Positions 10,348 to 20,422 of a stretch of 64,000 nt of DNA are shown in pieces. The position numbers and the translations under genes were made by a program. The notes beneath the pieces are model-generated. The model saw nothing but the letters and a program-made list of their open reading frames with translations, did not search any database and was not told the origin of the DNA. The stretch comes from Morinoia aosen (taxonomy: Eukaryota; Arthropoda; Malacostraca; Amphipoda; Talitridae): contig CM059562.1 in assembly GCA_030386875.1 (NCBI GenBank), positions 62,122,201-62,186,200 on the forward strand, written 5' to 3'. Every line of letters begins with the position of its first letter. The stretch's first letter is position 1.

Positions 10348-13030
10348 GCCGTGCTCCCTGCTGCCCTGGTGGTGGCCGTGCTCCTGCTGCCCTGGTGGTG
10401 GCCGCGCTCCTGCCTGCTGCCCTGGTGTGGGCCGTGCTCCTGCCTACTGCCCTGGTGGTGGCCGTGCTCCTGCTGCCCTGGTGGTGGCCGTGCTCCTGCC
10501 TGCTGCCCTGGTGGTGGTCGTGCTCCTGCCGCCCTGGTGGTGGCTTTGCTCCTGCCTGCTGCCCTGGTGGTGGCCGTACTCCTGCCTGCTGCCCTGGTGG
10601 TGGCCGTACTCCTGCCTGCTGCCCTGGTGGTGGCCGTACTTCTGCCTACTGCCCTGGTGGTGGCCGTACTCCTGCCTGCTGCCCTGGTGGTGGCCGTGCT
10701 CCTGCCTGCTGCCCTGGTGGTGGCCGTGCTCCTGCCTGCTTCCCTGGCGGTGGCTGTTCTCCTGCCTGCTGCCCCTGGTGGTGGCCGGGCTCCTGCTGCC
10801 CTGGTGGTGGCCGTTCTCCTGCCTGCTGCCCTGGTGGTGGCCGTGCTCCTGCCTTCTGCCCTGGTGGTGGCTGTTCTCCTGCCTGCTGCCTGGTGGTGGC
10901 TGTTCTCCTGCCTGCTGCCCCTGGTGGTGGCCCGTGCTCTCCTGCCTGCTGCCCTGGTGGTGGCCGTGCTCCTGCCTGCTGCCCTGGTGGTGGCGGTGCT
11001 CCTGCCTGCTGCCCTGGTGGTGGCCGTGCTCCTGCCTGCTGCCCCCTGGTGGTGGCCGTGCTCCTGCCCTGCTGCCCCCCTGGTGGTGGCCGTGCTCCTG
11101 CCTGCTGCCCTGGTGGTGGCCGTGCTCCTGCCTGCTGCCCTGGTGGTGGCCGTGCTCCCTGCCTGCTGCCCTGGTGGTGGCCGTGCTCCTGCCTGCTGCC
11201 CCTCTGGTGGTGGCCGTGCTCCTGCCTGCTGCCCTGGTGGTGGGCCGTGCTCCTGCCTGCTGCCCTGTGGTGGCCGTGCTCCTGCCTGCTGCCCTGGTGG
11301 TGGCCGTGCTCCTGCCTGCTGCCCTGGTGGTGGCCGTGCTCCTGCCTGCTGCCCCCTGGTGGTGGCCGTGCTCCTGCCTGCTGCCCCTGGTGGTGGCCGT
11401 GCTCCTGCCTGCTGCCCTGGTGGTGGCCGTGCTCCTGCCTGCTGCCCTGGTGGTGGCCGTGCTCCTGCCTGCTGCCCTGGTGGTGGCCGTGCTCCTGCCT
11501 GCTGCCCTGGTGGGTGGGCCGTGCTCCTGCCTGCTGCCCTGGTGGTGGCCGTGCTCCTGCCCTGGTGGTGCCGTGCTCCTGCCTGCTGCCCTGGTGGTGG
11601 CCGTGCTCCTGCCTGCTGCCCTGGTGGTGGCCGTGCTCCTGCCTGCTGCCCTGGTGGTGGCCGTGCTCCTGCCTGCTGCCCTGGTGGTGGCCGTGCTCCT
11701 GCCTGCTGCCCTGGTGGTGGCCGTGCTCCTGCCTCGCTGCCCTGGTGGTGGCCGTGCTCCTGCCTGCTGCCCTGGTGGTGGGCCGTGCTCCTGCCTGCTG
11801 CCCTGGTGGTGGCCGTGCTCCTGCCTGCTGCCCCCTGGTGGTGGCCGTGCTCCTGCCTGCTGCCCCCTGGTGGTGGCCGTGCTCCTGCCTGCTGCCCTGG
11901 TGGTGGCCGTGCTCCTGCCTGCTGCGCCCTGGTGGTGGCCGTGCTCCTGCCTGCTGCCCCCTGGTGGTGGCCGTGCTCCTGCCTGCTGCCCCCTGGTGGT
12001 GGCCGTGCTCCTGCCTGCTGCCCCCCTGGTGGTGGCCGTGCTCCTGCCTGCTGCCCTGGTGGTGGCCGTGCTCCCTGCCTGCTGCCCTGGTGGTGGCCGT
12101 GCTCCTGCCTGCTGCCCCTGGTGGTGGCCGTGCTCCTGCCTGCTGCCCTGGTGGTGGCCGTGCTCCTGCCTGCTGCCCTGGTGGTGGGCCGTGCTCCTGC
12201 CTGCTGCCCTGGTGGTGGCCGTGCTCCTGCCTGCTGCCCTGGTGGTGGCCGTGCTCCTGCCTGCTGCCCTGGTGGTGGGCCGTGCTCCTGCCTGCTGCCC
12301 TGGTGGTGGCCGTGCTCCTGCCTGCTGCCCTGGTGGTGGCCGTGCTCCTGCCTGCTGCCCTGGTGGTGGCCGTGTTCCTGCCTGCTGCCCTGGTGTTGGC
12401 CGTGCTCCTGCCTGCTGCCCCCTGGTGGTGGCCGTGCTCCTGCCTGCTGCCCCCTGGTGGTGGCCGTGCTCCTGCCTGCTGCCCCCTGGTGGTGGCCGTG
12501 CTCCTGCCTGCTGCCCTGGTGGTGGCCGTGCTCCTGCCTGCTGCCCTGGTGGTGGCCTGTGCTCTGCCTGCTGCCCTGGTGGTGGCCGTGCTCCTGCCTG
12601 CTGCCCTGGTGGTGGCCGTGCTCCTGCCTGCTGCCCTGGTGGTGGCCGTGCTCCTGCCTGCTGCCCTGGTGGTGGCCGTGCTCCTGCCTGCTGTCCTGGT
12701 GGTGGCCGTGCTCCTGCCTGCTGCCCTGGTGGTGGCCGTGCTCCTGCCTGCTGCCCTGGTGGTGGCCGTGCTCCTGCCTGCTGCCCTGGGGGTGGTGGCC
12801 GTGCTCCTGCCTGCTGCTCTGGTGGTGGCCGTGCTCCTGCCTGCTGCCCTGGTGGTGGCCGTGCTCCTGCCTGCTGCCCTGGTGGTGGGCCCGTGCTCCT
12901 GCTGGTGGTGGCCGTTCTCCTGCCTGCTGCCCCGGTGGTGGCCGTTCTCCTGCCTGCTGCCCCGGTGGTCGTCGTGCTCCTGCCTGATGCCCCGGTGGTC
13001 GTCGTGCTCCTGCCGCCTTGGCGGTGACTT
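10348..13030. repeat. 30-bp GC-rich minisatellite, ~90 copies
   Basis: Tandem array with unit CTGCCTGCTG followed by CCCTGGTGGTGGCCGTGCTC. Variation is mostly length change in short runs: CCC to CCCCC before TGG, and GGTGG to GGTGGG before CCG. Several units lack an internal CTGC block. The plus strand is open in all three frames over most of the array, reading Pro/Leu/Cys/Trp/Gly-rich decamers. The frames swap at each homopolymer indel, so these are not credible proteins. The right edge decays from 12900 (CCCCGGTGGTCGTCG variants) into unique sequence near 13030. Confidence 0.96.
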
Positions 13031-13629
13031 GATGCTGTAGTGGCGGTGGCCTGATGCTATCGGGGTTGCTTACGTCGCAGTTGTTTTTATTATCCCTTAC
13101 AGAGTTAACTGTAAAAGAAGTACTTGAATTTCTTTAAATAAAATCAGCATAACAGAAATAGATCCTGAATTTTCAACACCCAGAAATAGGAGTTATTGGG
13201 TACTAAGAAAATTTTGATTCGTGAAGAAATTTAGAAGGGGGAGAAACTGGGTTAACTGCCCTGGTTATAGGACGACTGCGTGGGCATCGTTACAACTATG
13301 TCTGTTGATATGCGAAACCATTCATTGAGAGGAAAGCAGGAAAATTTGCATTTCCATTGGTGCGCTGATCTTTGTTAAACAATTCATTTAAATGCAAGTT
13401 TAACGAAAATGATACCCTTGCAATGTTGAAAACGCCCATCAGTGAGTGTGTGATAGGTACGTTTACGGTAATAAGAGTGATGTCTTAAACTGAAGTTTAC
13501 GAGCTAAAAAACGTGATTAAGTATGAGCGTCTTGTACCGTCGGTAACTGTCGTGAACTAAGTTTATTTGTATTATTGTTCCAAGTGTTCCTATACAGTTC
13601 AATCCAAGTGTTCCTGAATGATATTTCTT
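13031..13629. other. Non-repetitive spacer between satellites
   Basis: About 600 bp of ordinary AT-richer sequence separates the GC minisatellites from the palindromic satellite. I found no ORF, RNA gene or terminal repeat in it. Confidence 0.5.
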
Positions 13630-14484
13630 CGTGTTCCGAGCACTACGGAACGGGACGTTCCCGGCACTACGAAACGTATCGTTCCGGGCACTACGGAACG
13701 TATCGTTCCGGGCTCTACGGAACGTATCGTTCCGGGCACTACGGAACGTATCGTTTCGGGCACTACGGAACGTATCGTTCCGGGCACTACGGAACGTATC
13801 GTTTCGGGCACTACGGAACGTATCGTTCCGGGCTCTACGGAACGTATCGTTCCGGGCACAACGGAACGTATCGTTTCGGGCACTACGGAACGTATCGTTC
13901 CGGGCTCTACGGAACGTATCGTTCCGGGCACTACGGAACGTATCGTTCCGGGCTCTACGGAACGTATCGTTCCGGGCACAACGGAACGTATCGTTCCGGG
14001 CACAACGGAACGTATCGTTTCGGGCACTACGGAACGTATCGTTCCGTGCTCTACGGAACGTATCGTTCCGGGCACTACGGAACGTATCGTTCCGGGCACT
14101 ACGGAACGTATCGTTTTCGGGCACTACGGAACGGAACGTTCCCTGCGCTACGGAACGTATCGTTCCGGGCACTACGGAACGGAACGTTCCCTGCGCTACA
14201 GAACGGATCGTTCCCGGCGCCTCGGACGGAACGTTCCCTGCGCTACGGAACGGATCGTTCCCGGCGCTAGGGAACGGAACGTTCCGAGCGCTACGGAACG
14301 GATCGTTCCGGCCGCTACGGAACAGAACGTTCTGGGCGCTACAGAACGGAACGTTCTGGGCGCTACGTAACGGAACGTTCCGGGCACTACGGAACGTTCT
14401 GGCGCTACGGAACGGAACGTTCTGGGCGCAACGGAACGGAACGTTCCGGGCGCAACGGAACGGAACGTTCCGAGCACTGCGGAA
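13630..14484. repeat. 24-bp palindromic satellite, block 1
   Basis: Tandem 24-bp units built on CACTACGGAACG and TATCGTTCCGGG, switching after about 14130 to units with CGGAACGGAACGTTCC. The period is a multiple of 3 and lacks stops, so both strands show long spurious ORFs. The left part carries CGTATCG between the half-sites, which breaks the palindrome. The right part carries the perfect palindrome GGAACGTTCC preceded by another GGAAC. The region 14190-14480 is more diverged (GGCGCTACGG, GGGCGCAACGG). Confidence 0.95.
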
Positions 14485-14624
14485 CCATAATAGGCTCCTG
14501 GGAAGAAATGTTCGTGTGGTGTTTATAGAGCTCAATTTTTGTAGGGTTTCATTATTGTTTACTGGGTCAAACTGCTTCCGCGTGTTCCATCATCACGATA
14601 ATTCGAAGCTAGGTTTGTAAGAGT
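14485..14624. repeat. Satellite spacer module, copy 1
   Basis: About 140 bp of non-satellite sequence starting CCATAATAGGCTCCTGGG and ending near GGTTTGTAAGAG. It recurs almost unchanged at 14908 and 15301, so spacer plus 24-bp block is itself a tandem higher-order unit. Confidence 0.9.
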
Positions 14625-14907
14625 TGTTCCGGGCGCTACGGAACGGAACGTTCGGGCGCTACGGAACGGAATGTTCCGGGCACTACGGAACGGAACGTTC
14701 CGGGCACTACGGAACGGAACGTTCCGGGCACTACGGAACGGAACGTTCCGGGCACTACGGAACGGAACGTTCCGGGCACTACGGAACGGAACGTTCCGGG
14801 CACTACGGAACGGAACGTTCCGGGCACTACGGAACGGAACGTTCCGGGCACTACGGAACGAAACGTTCCGGGCACTACGGAACGGATCGTTCCGAGCACT
14901 ACGGAAC
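14625..14907. repeat. 24-bp palindromic satellite, block 2
   Basis: About eleven very homogeneous 24-bp units with GGAACGGAACGTTCC plus CGGGCACTAC. The last unit has GGATCGTTCC, as does the last unit of block 3. Confidence 0.95.
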
Positions 14908-15045
14908 CATAATTGGCTCCTGGGAAGTAATGTTCGTGTGGTGTTTATAGAGCTCAATTTTTGTAGGATTTCATTATTGTTTACTGGGTCAAACTGCTTC
15001 CGCGTGTTCCATCATCACGATAATTCGAAGCTAGGTTTGTAAGAG
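14908..15045. repeat. Satellite spacer module, copy 2
   Basis: Second copy of the ~140-bp spacer, starting CCATAATTGGCTCCTGGG. It begins 423 bp after copy 1. Confidence 0.9.
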
Positions 15046-15300
15046 TTGTTCCGTGCGCTACGGAACGGAACGTTCCGGGCACTACGGAACGGAACGTTCC
15101 GGGCACTACGGAACGGAACGTTCCGGGCACTACGGAACGGAACGTTCCGGGCACTACGGAACGGAACGTTCCGGGCACTACGGAACGTTCCGTTCAATAC
15201 GGAACGGAACGTTCCGGGCAGTACGGAACGGAACGTTCCGGGCACCACGGAACGGAACGTTCCGAGCACCACGAAACGGATCGTTCCGAGCACTACGGAA
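15046..15300. repeat. 24-bp palindromic satellite, block 3
   Basis: About ten units of the same 24-bp repeat. The right half is slightly diverged (GGCAGTACGG, GGCACCACGG), and one copy has GGAACGTTCCGTTC without the usual linker. Confidence 0.93.
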
Positions 15301-15440
15301 CCATAATAGGCTCCTGGGAAGAAATGTTCGTGTGGTGTTTATAGAGCTTAATTTTTGTAGGGTTTCATTATTGTTTACTGGGTCAAACTGCTTCCGCGTG
15401 TTCCATCATCACGATAATTCGAAGCTAGGTTAGTAAGAGT
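15301..15440. repeat. Satellite spacer module, copy 3
   Basis: Third copy of the spacer, starting CCATAATAGGCTCCTGGG, 393 bp after copy 2. It differs from copy 1 by a few bases (for example GAGCTTAATT for GAGCTCAATT). Confidence 0.9.
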
Positions 15441-15600
15441 TGTTCCGGGCGCTACGGAACGGAACGTTCCGGGCACTACGGAACGGAACGTTCCGGGCAC
15501 TACGGAACGGAACGTTCCGGGCGGAACGTTCCGGATTTTAGGGCCAGTAATATCAGTTCCACGGAACGTTCCGTTCCGGGCGTTCCATCGTTCCGTACTT
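15441..15600. repeat. 24-bp satellite, block 4 and decayed edge
   Basis: About four intact units to near 15530, then scattered GGAACGTTCC and CGTTCC half-sites to about 15595, where the satellite gives way to the LINE 5' region. Confidence 0.85.
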
Positions 15601-15845
15601 TAGGGATTGCCTTCCATTTGCTCCGGAGAGTTGTATTTTTCCCCGCTGCAGCTAGGCTGAGCTAGCAAGCAGCTGAATGACGAACTTGAAGGACCAAGGA
15701 GACGGGAAGGACGGTGTTTGAGCTGCTCTGCGCGTCGGATACTCCAATAAGTATTAATATTTTTCAACTTGATTATATTTGTGTGCTTGTGCGGAGTTGG
15801 TGTTTAATTATTTTTGTGAGGCTTTGGCTTGCATCTGCCGGCCTC

Positions 15846-17105
15846 ATGGTGAGCCCAAAACGGGCAAAACACAAAACAAAGGGAGGGGCCTTTTCAAAGG
15901 CACCTGCCCCATATTCAAGACCTACCAAAGCGCAAAACCTTGCAATCACCAAATCTCTAAAACAGCCTGCTGTTTCTTCAGGGGAAGAAGGAACTGGAAC
16001 TCCCACTTCTGAGATGCAAGTGGAAGTTGTGGAAACTCAGAATGGGAGCTCTCAAATAAACCTACATGACACCTCAGACCTTGCCCAATCTGGTGCTAAG
16101 CGTCCTAGAAGCTTATCACAGTCTTCACTTCTATCAAATATATCTCTCAATTCAGACCCGAACTTTGCTGGCTTTCAAACCTGCCAGCTAGAAACAAACA
16201 ATTCTGTTGCTACAACCACTGGAAACAGTTTTGATGATACCATGCCCTCATACCAGCCTCAATTAACTGACAGGCAAACACACACTGATGGTGCCCCGGT
16301 ACTTCTCATGGAACCTACAGAAAATAATAGCAATGCAAATAAGTTCTTGTCAAATGAATTTCAACTTTCAAAACTTCTTGCCAACTCTCCTTTTGGAACA
16401 GCAGGAATTACCAACATCCACAAAAACTTTGAACGAAACATCTTGGTACTCATAATGTCTTCCACAGCTGCACCTAAAATATCATCACTGCTAAAAATAT
16501 CAGACTTAGGCCCCTGGCAGATACGCTGTCGCCTGCCTGCCAACCAGTCTCAATCCATTGGTGTCATAGGACCTTTTGGGACTGATACACTTGAATCAGA
16601 AATAGAAGAAGCCCTGGAGGAAGCAGGTTATGAAAACCTAAAAGTAACAAGAATACAGAAACCCAAAAACCAAGGCCCTACAACAATGGTAAAAATAATT
16701 TTCCAATCTACCTCTCTCCCAGAGTACATTTATCTAAACTATCAAAGATTCAAAGTCAACCCATACATAGAAAAACCATGGCAGTGCTACCAATGTCAGA
16801 GATTTGGACATAATGCTCAACAATGCAGAAACCAACCTAGATGTGTAGCCTGTTTAGGCCCACATCAAGTAAAAGATTGCCCTTCAGGCTCCATGCCAAA
16901 ATGCACAAACTGCTCTGGCTCCCATACTGCAAACTATGGGGGCTGTCCCTTTGTAAAGCAAGCAAAAACAGTTGAAAAAATCAGAGTACAGCACAAACTC
17001 TCATATAGAGATGCTTTGGCAGAAGTCAAACAAACCTCAACCCAAACTGCAAGAAAAGACTCAACCAACCCATACCTCAATGCTGATGAAACCAAATTTA
17101 CCTAA
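15846..17105 (+). pseudogene. LINE ORF1 (zinc-knuckle RNA-binding protein), frameshifted at its 3' end
   Basis: The open frame runs back to 15714 without an ATG. The first ATG, at 15846, begins MVSPKRAKHKTK, a basic N-terminus typical of nucleic-acid-binding ORF1 proteins. About 419 codons follow. Three zinc knuckles lie near residues 314-360: C-x2-C-x4-H-x4-C (CYQCQRFGHNAQQC), C-x2-C-x3-H-x4-C (CVACLGPHQVKDC) and C-x2-C-x3-H-x6-C (CTNCSGSHTANYGGC). In this family ORF1p binds the element RNA and forms the cytoplasmic particle. The stop at 17103 looks like a frameshift, because the C-terminal part continues in another frame at 17206-17697. Confidence 0.85.
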
Positions 17106-17205
17106 ATTGGCCACCAAAAACTAGGCACAAACCTCACCATCAGTTGCCACCCAAACTGAATCTGACTCCATCTCTCTAAAAAGAATACAATCAACATTAA
17201 AAGAG

Positions 17206-17660
17206 TTGGTCTCTCTTCTATCCCAAGTACTTAACTTCTGTCAACCACAAAATTCAACCACCAATCCAGAACTATTGAAAAGCATTGCAAATGCAGTCAT
17301 CAACACAGTGGATCCCCATATTACTGGCAATACAAAAGACAAACATACCATAAACTTAGAAGAAAATCAATCTGTTCAACAGCACGCAACAGAAAGGAAT
17401 CTTGCAGCCAAATCCAGTTCTACCCAACTAACCACAACATCTGTAACACCTAACATGTTATCCAGTCAATGGCTAGAAGATGACATCTCCCCCTTGCCAG
17501 TGATCGGAGGCAAGTATTTGAATAACCAAATAGCCAAGCTTACTTCTATAGAACCATCTCCGGTACTAGGACGGAGACATGAAACCTTGAAGCCCCATCC
17601 AAACCAGCATCCTCAGTCACTGAATAAAAAACCTACTAAGTGTCTCCCCAAAAGAACTGA
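17206..17660 (+). pseudogene. LINE ORF1 C-terminal continuation in a shifted frame
   Basis: About 150 codons, Ser/Thr/Gln/Asn-rich with no domain I recognise, open between the ORF1 stop and the first endonuclease motif. Its position between zinc knuckles and endonuclease, and its similar base composition, suggest it is the displaced ORF1 tail. The same open frame runs on to 17697 but overlaps endonuclease sequence in a different frame. Confidence 0.5.
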
Positions 17661-17662
17661 AA

Positions 17663-18075
17663 ATTCTTCAATGGAACTGCCACAGTATACAAAATAAACT
17701 CTCACTCTTTAAGCTTCACTTATACTCAACTCATCCCCATGTTGTATGTCTAAGTGAGACATGGTTATCAGTTAATTTTGAGCCAACTTTTGTCAACTAC
17801 ACTCCTATATATTCTCACGGCCCAAATGGACAGCAAGGAGGGGGGATTAGCAATATTAGTACGTAATGACATTCCTTATCTGCCTTTCAACTTGGTTCAT
17901 TTTCCCAATGGCCAACTAGAGGTCCAAGCTCTATCCATATCGCTAAATCAGTCACGCTCCCTTGTAATCCTTAATGTCTATAATCCAAATTGTTCTATCA
18001 CCCTCCAGGAAATTAATCACTACTTCACTTCCTTGGGAAACAGCTTCATAATTCTGGGTGACTTCAATGCCCATA
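17663..18075 (+). pseudogene. LINE ORF2 AP-endonuclease, N-terminal part
   Basis: Reading from 17663 gives ILQWNCHSIQNK, the usual first APE motif, then VVCLSETWL (the catalytic Glu motif). After a frameshift in the G-run at 17847-17853 it gives GGLAILVRND and LGDFNAH (the Asp/Asn motif, ending near 18072). A microsatellite of AAT triplets follows the His of GDFNAH. This domain normally nicks target DNA to prime reverse transcription. The two frames needed and the insertions downstream make it non-functional. Confidence 0.82.
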
Positions 18076-18106
18076 GTAATAATAATAATAATAATGAAGG
18101 CATCCA

Positions 18107-18362
18107 CGGATGCTTTATTTCCAATCAAGCCTGATACATATATCACCTTTTACATTGGATTTTCAAATGCCTTATAACTAACGCCAGGACGCCATAACGC
18201 TTTCCCCCGGTCGAGACCGGTACCCATTTCAGACACCTGGGTGGAGTGGGGTATTGTGCTTGGAACTTTTCTCCTATACCCAACAGAGAAAATCGCCACT
18301 GCCAGCGCCGAGACTCGATCCCGGGTCCTTGCCGCACGGCGGCAGAACCTATACCACATGGC
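18107..18362 (-). mobile_element. tRNA-derived SINE inserted in the LINE endonuclease (copy A)
   Basis: The sequence between GDFNAHS and the endonuclease continuation (LHSTLWEPN) is foreign. On the minus strand it starts with a tRNA-like head: an A-box-like TAGCCATGTGGT (about 18353-18364) and a B-box-like GGATCGAGTCTC (about 18309-18320). The distal end, GGATGCTTTATT on the plus strand near 18109, is shared with the copy at 36304-36612. The two copies also share CAAGCCTGATACATAT and TTGGNTTTTCAAAT. The family therefore looks like a Pol III SINE with a conserved tail. Precise ends and target duplication are unclear because of the AAT microsatellite on the left. Confidence 0.7.
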
Positions 18363-18384
18363 TATGGCGGCACTCCCATACCTA

Positions 18385-18690
18385 ATCTCCTACATAGCAA
18401 ATCTCCTACATAGCACATTGTGGGAGCCCAATAACTGCAATGCAAATAGTACTGGGAAAAACATAGAACTGTTCCTTCTCCAACACCCAAATGTTGCCCT
18501 ACTCACTCCCCCATCTCTCCCTACGTACTACAATACTTACCATAACCAACACTCCACTCTGGATCTTTCCTTCTCTTCTACAAATCTCCTACCAAGTGCC
18601 TTTGTTTGCTCTGGCCCAGACCTCACCAGTGACCATTATGCAATAACTACAACTCTTCCATTAACCCCTCAACTGGTCCAACATCGCACC
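18385..18690 (+). pseudogene. LINE ORF2 AP-endonuclease, C-terminal part
   Basis: After the SINE the frame resumes with HSTLWEPNNCNANSTGKN, then the HSTLDLSFSS and SDHYAI blocks (near 18550-18650). These are the last APE motifs (LDL and SDH), so the endonuclease is complete apart from the SINE and the frameshift. Confidence 0.8.
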
Positions 18691-20422
18691 TTACCAAGAT
18701 GGAAATTTGACCAGGGCTCCTGGGATGGATGGGTGAGATCCTTACCAAGGAGGGAGAGTGACATGGTAGAAGATGTCACTAATAGTAACTCAGAACTGAC
18801 ACACCGCATTATAGCGGCCTCCTCAGGAACCTTTCCCCAGACCAAAGAAACTGTCAACCCTTGTTTTAGTCAAACCTGGTGGAACCAAAATTGTAAAACA
18901 GCCTTGGAGAATAGGAATAAAGCTAAGAAACTCTTCATAAAACAACCAACTCAAATAAATCTCATAGCCTTCAAACGTGCCGAAGCTCAACTAAAGTGGA
19001 ACATCAAGGAAGCTAAACGTTCCTCATGGACTAAGTTTTGCAACTCCATTACCTCAGACACCCCTCCTTCTATACTTTGGAAAAAAATTCACAACTTGAG
19101 ATCCTCTCCTCGTAAAACCCAACCTTTTGTTACGCCTACTAACATAGTGTCAGATTCCCCAGGAAAAGCCAACCTTCTAGCCTCTCATTTCGAAAATATT
19201 TTTTCAGCATCAGCTCCTCAACCCTATCCCACTTTTATTCTGTTACCTCTCTCTATTGCACTACTAAATGATAACTTAATATGGTACAATTCTGAAATTG
19301 CAATACATGAACTTTATAGAGTCATCTCTACTTTAAATAATACTTCTCCTGGAATAGACAGAGTCAGTAACCAACACATTAAACACTTGCCTTCATCCTA
19401 TAAAGAATGGTTACTAGACATTTATAATCAGAGCTTCAACACCGGAGACATCCCACAATCATGGAAGAAAGCCCTTCTTCTGCCCATCCCAAAACCTTCA
19501 AAACCTCCCTCAAATGTCTCCTCTTATCATCCTATCTCTCTGCTATCTTGCATTGGGAAGCTAATGGAAGCAGTAATAAAAAACAGACTGAACCATTTTC
19601 TTGAAGATATAAATGCATTAAGATTACAACAGGGGGGATTCCGACAGAGGCTGTCTGCAGTGGACCAGGTGACAAGGTTGGAATCTGCAATTAGAGAGGC
19701 ACAGATAAACAAACATCACTTAATAGTAGCTTTTTGCGACCTTTCACAAGCCTTTGACCGCGTTTGGCACACAGGCCTTTTATATAAACTCTCAAGATTG
19801 GGTGTGCACGGTAAGCTTCTCCGATGGATCAGAGAGTACTTGAAAGATCGCAGCTCAAGGACTGCCTCAAGGAGCAGTCCTATCTCCCCTGCTTTTCAAC
19901 GTAATGTTAAGCGACCTGCCCTCAACTTCAACAGTACAGACGGCAGAATATGCTGACGACATCATTTACTTTATTTCTCACCAAAACCTAGCCACAGCTG
20001 CGCAGAGAATCCAAGGAGCACTAACATCTTTCAACAACTGGGCTTCAAAATGGGGTCTTGCACTGAATCTTGGAAAAACAAAATGTATGCTCTTCACTCA
20101 ATCTCAAGCCACTCCCCCTACAATAATGATTGCAGGAACAACCATAGACTTTGTAATGCAACATCAATACTTGGGAGTAACTCTTGACGCTCCTAAATTA
20201 AATTGGTCCTCACATATTGCTTCTCTCAAAACACGTTGCATCCCACTCACAAATCTCATAAAAGCCATTTCTCATCACCATTGGGGTACTGACCGATCCT
20301 TATTGCTCAAATTATATCGTACACTTATCTGTAGTCGCCTAGACTACGCAGCTCCTTTATATTTTACAGCCCCAAAATATTTGCTGCAAAAACTAAATAT
20401 TATACAGAACAACTTGCTTTGA
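18691..20422 (+). pseudogene. LINE ORF2 reverse transcriptase
   Basis: Conserved RT blocks appear in order: SPGIDRVSNQHIKHLP, WKKALLLPIPKPSK, YHPISLLSCIGKLME, LRLQQGGFRQRLSAVDQ, and the catalytic block AFCDLSQAFDRVWH (first Asp, near 19730-19770). After a frameshift near 19870-19910 comes the YADD box, AEYADDIIYF (near 19950-19975). The next conserved piece, LGVTLD...W, follows. A TGA at 20420-20422 replaces an expected CGA Arg codon (NNLL-stop-IALG), consistent with a C-to-T change, and the frame continues beyond it. This enzyme would copy element RNA at the nicked target. This copy is dead. Confidence 0.87.

Noticed and set aside
10165-13040. Three long overlapping plus-strand ORFs rich in Pro, Leu, Cys and Trp
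   Set aside because: Stop-free 30-bp repeat read in three frames, with frame changes at each C-run or G-run indel.
13504-15433. Many overlapping ORFs on both strands in the 24-bp satellite
   Set aside because: The 24-bp unit is a multiple of 3 and stop-free on both strands, so the ORFs are automatic.
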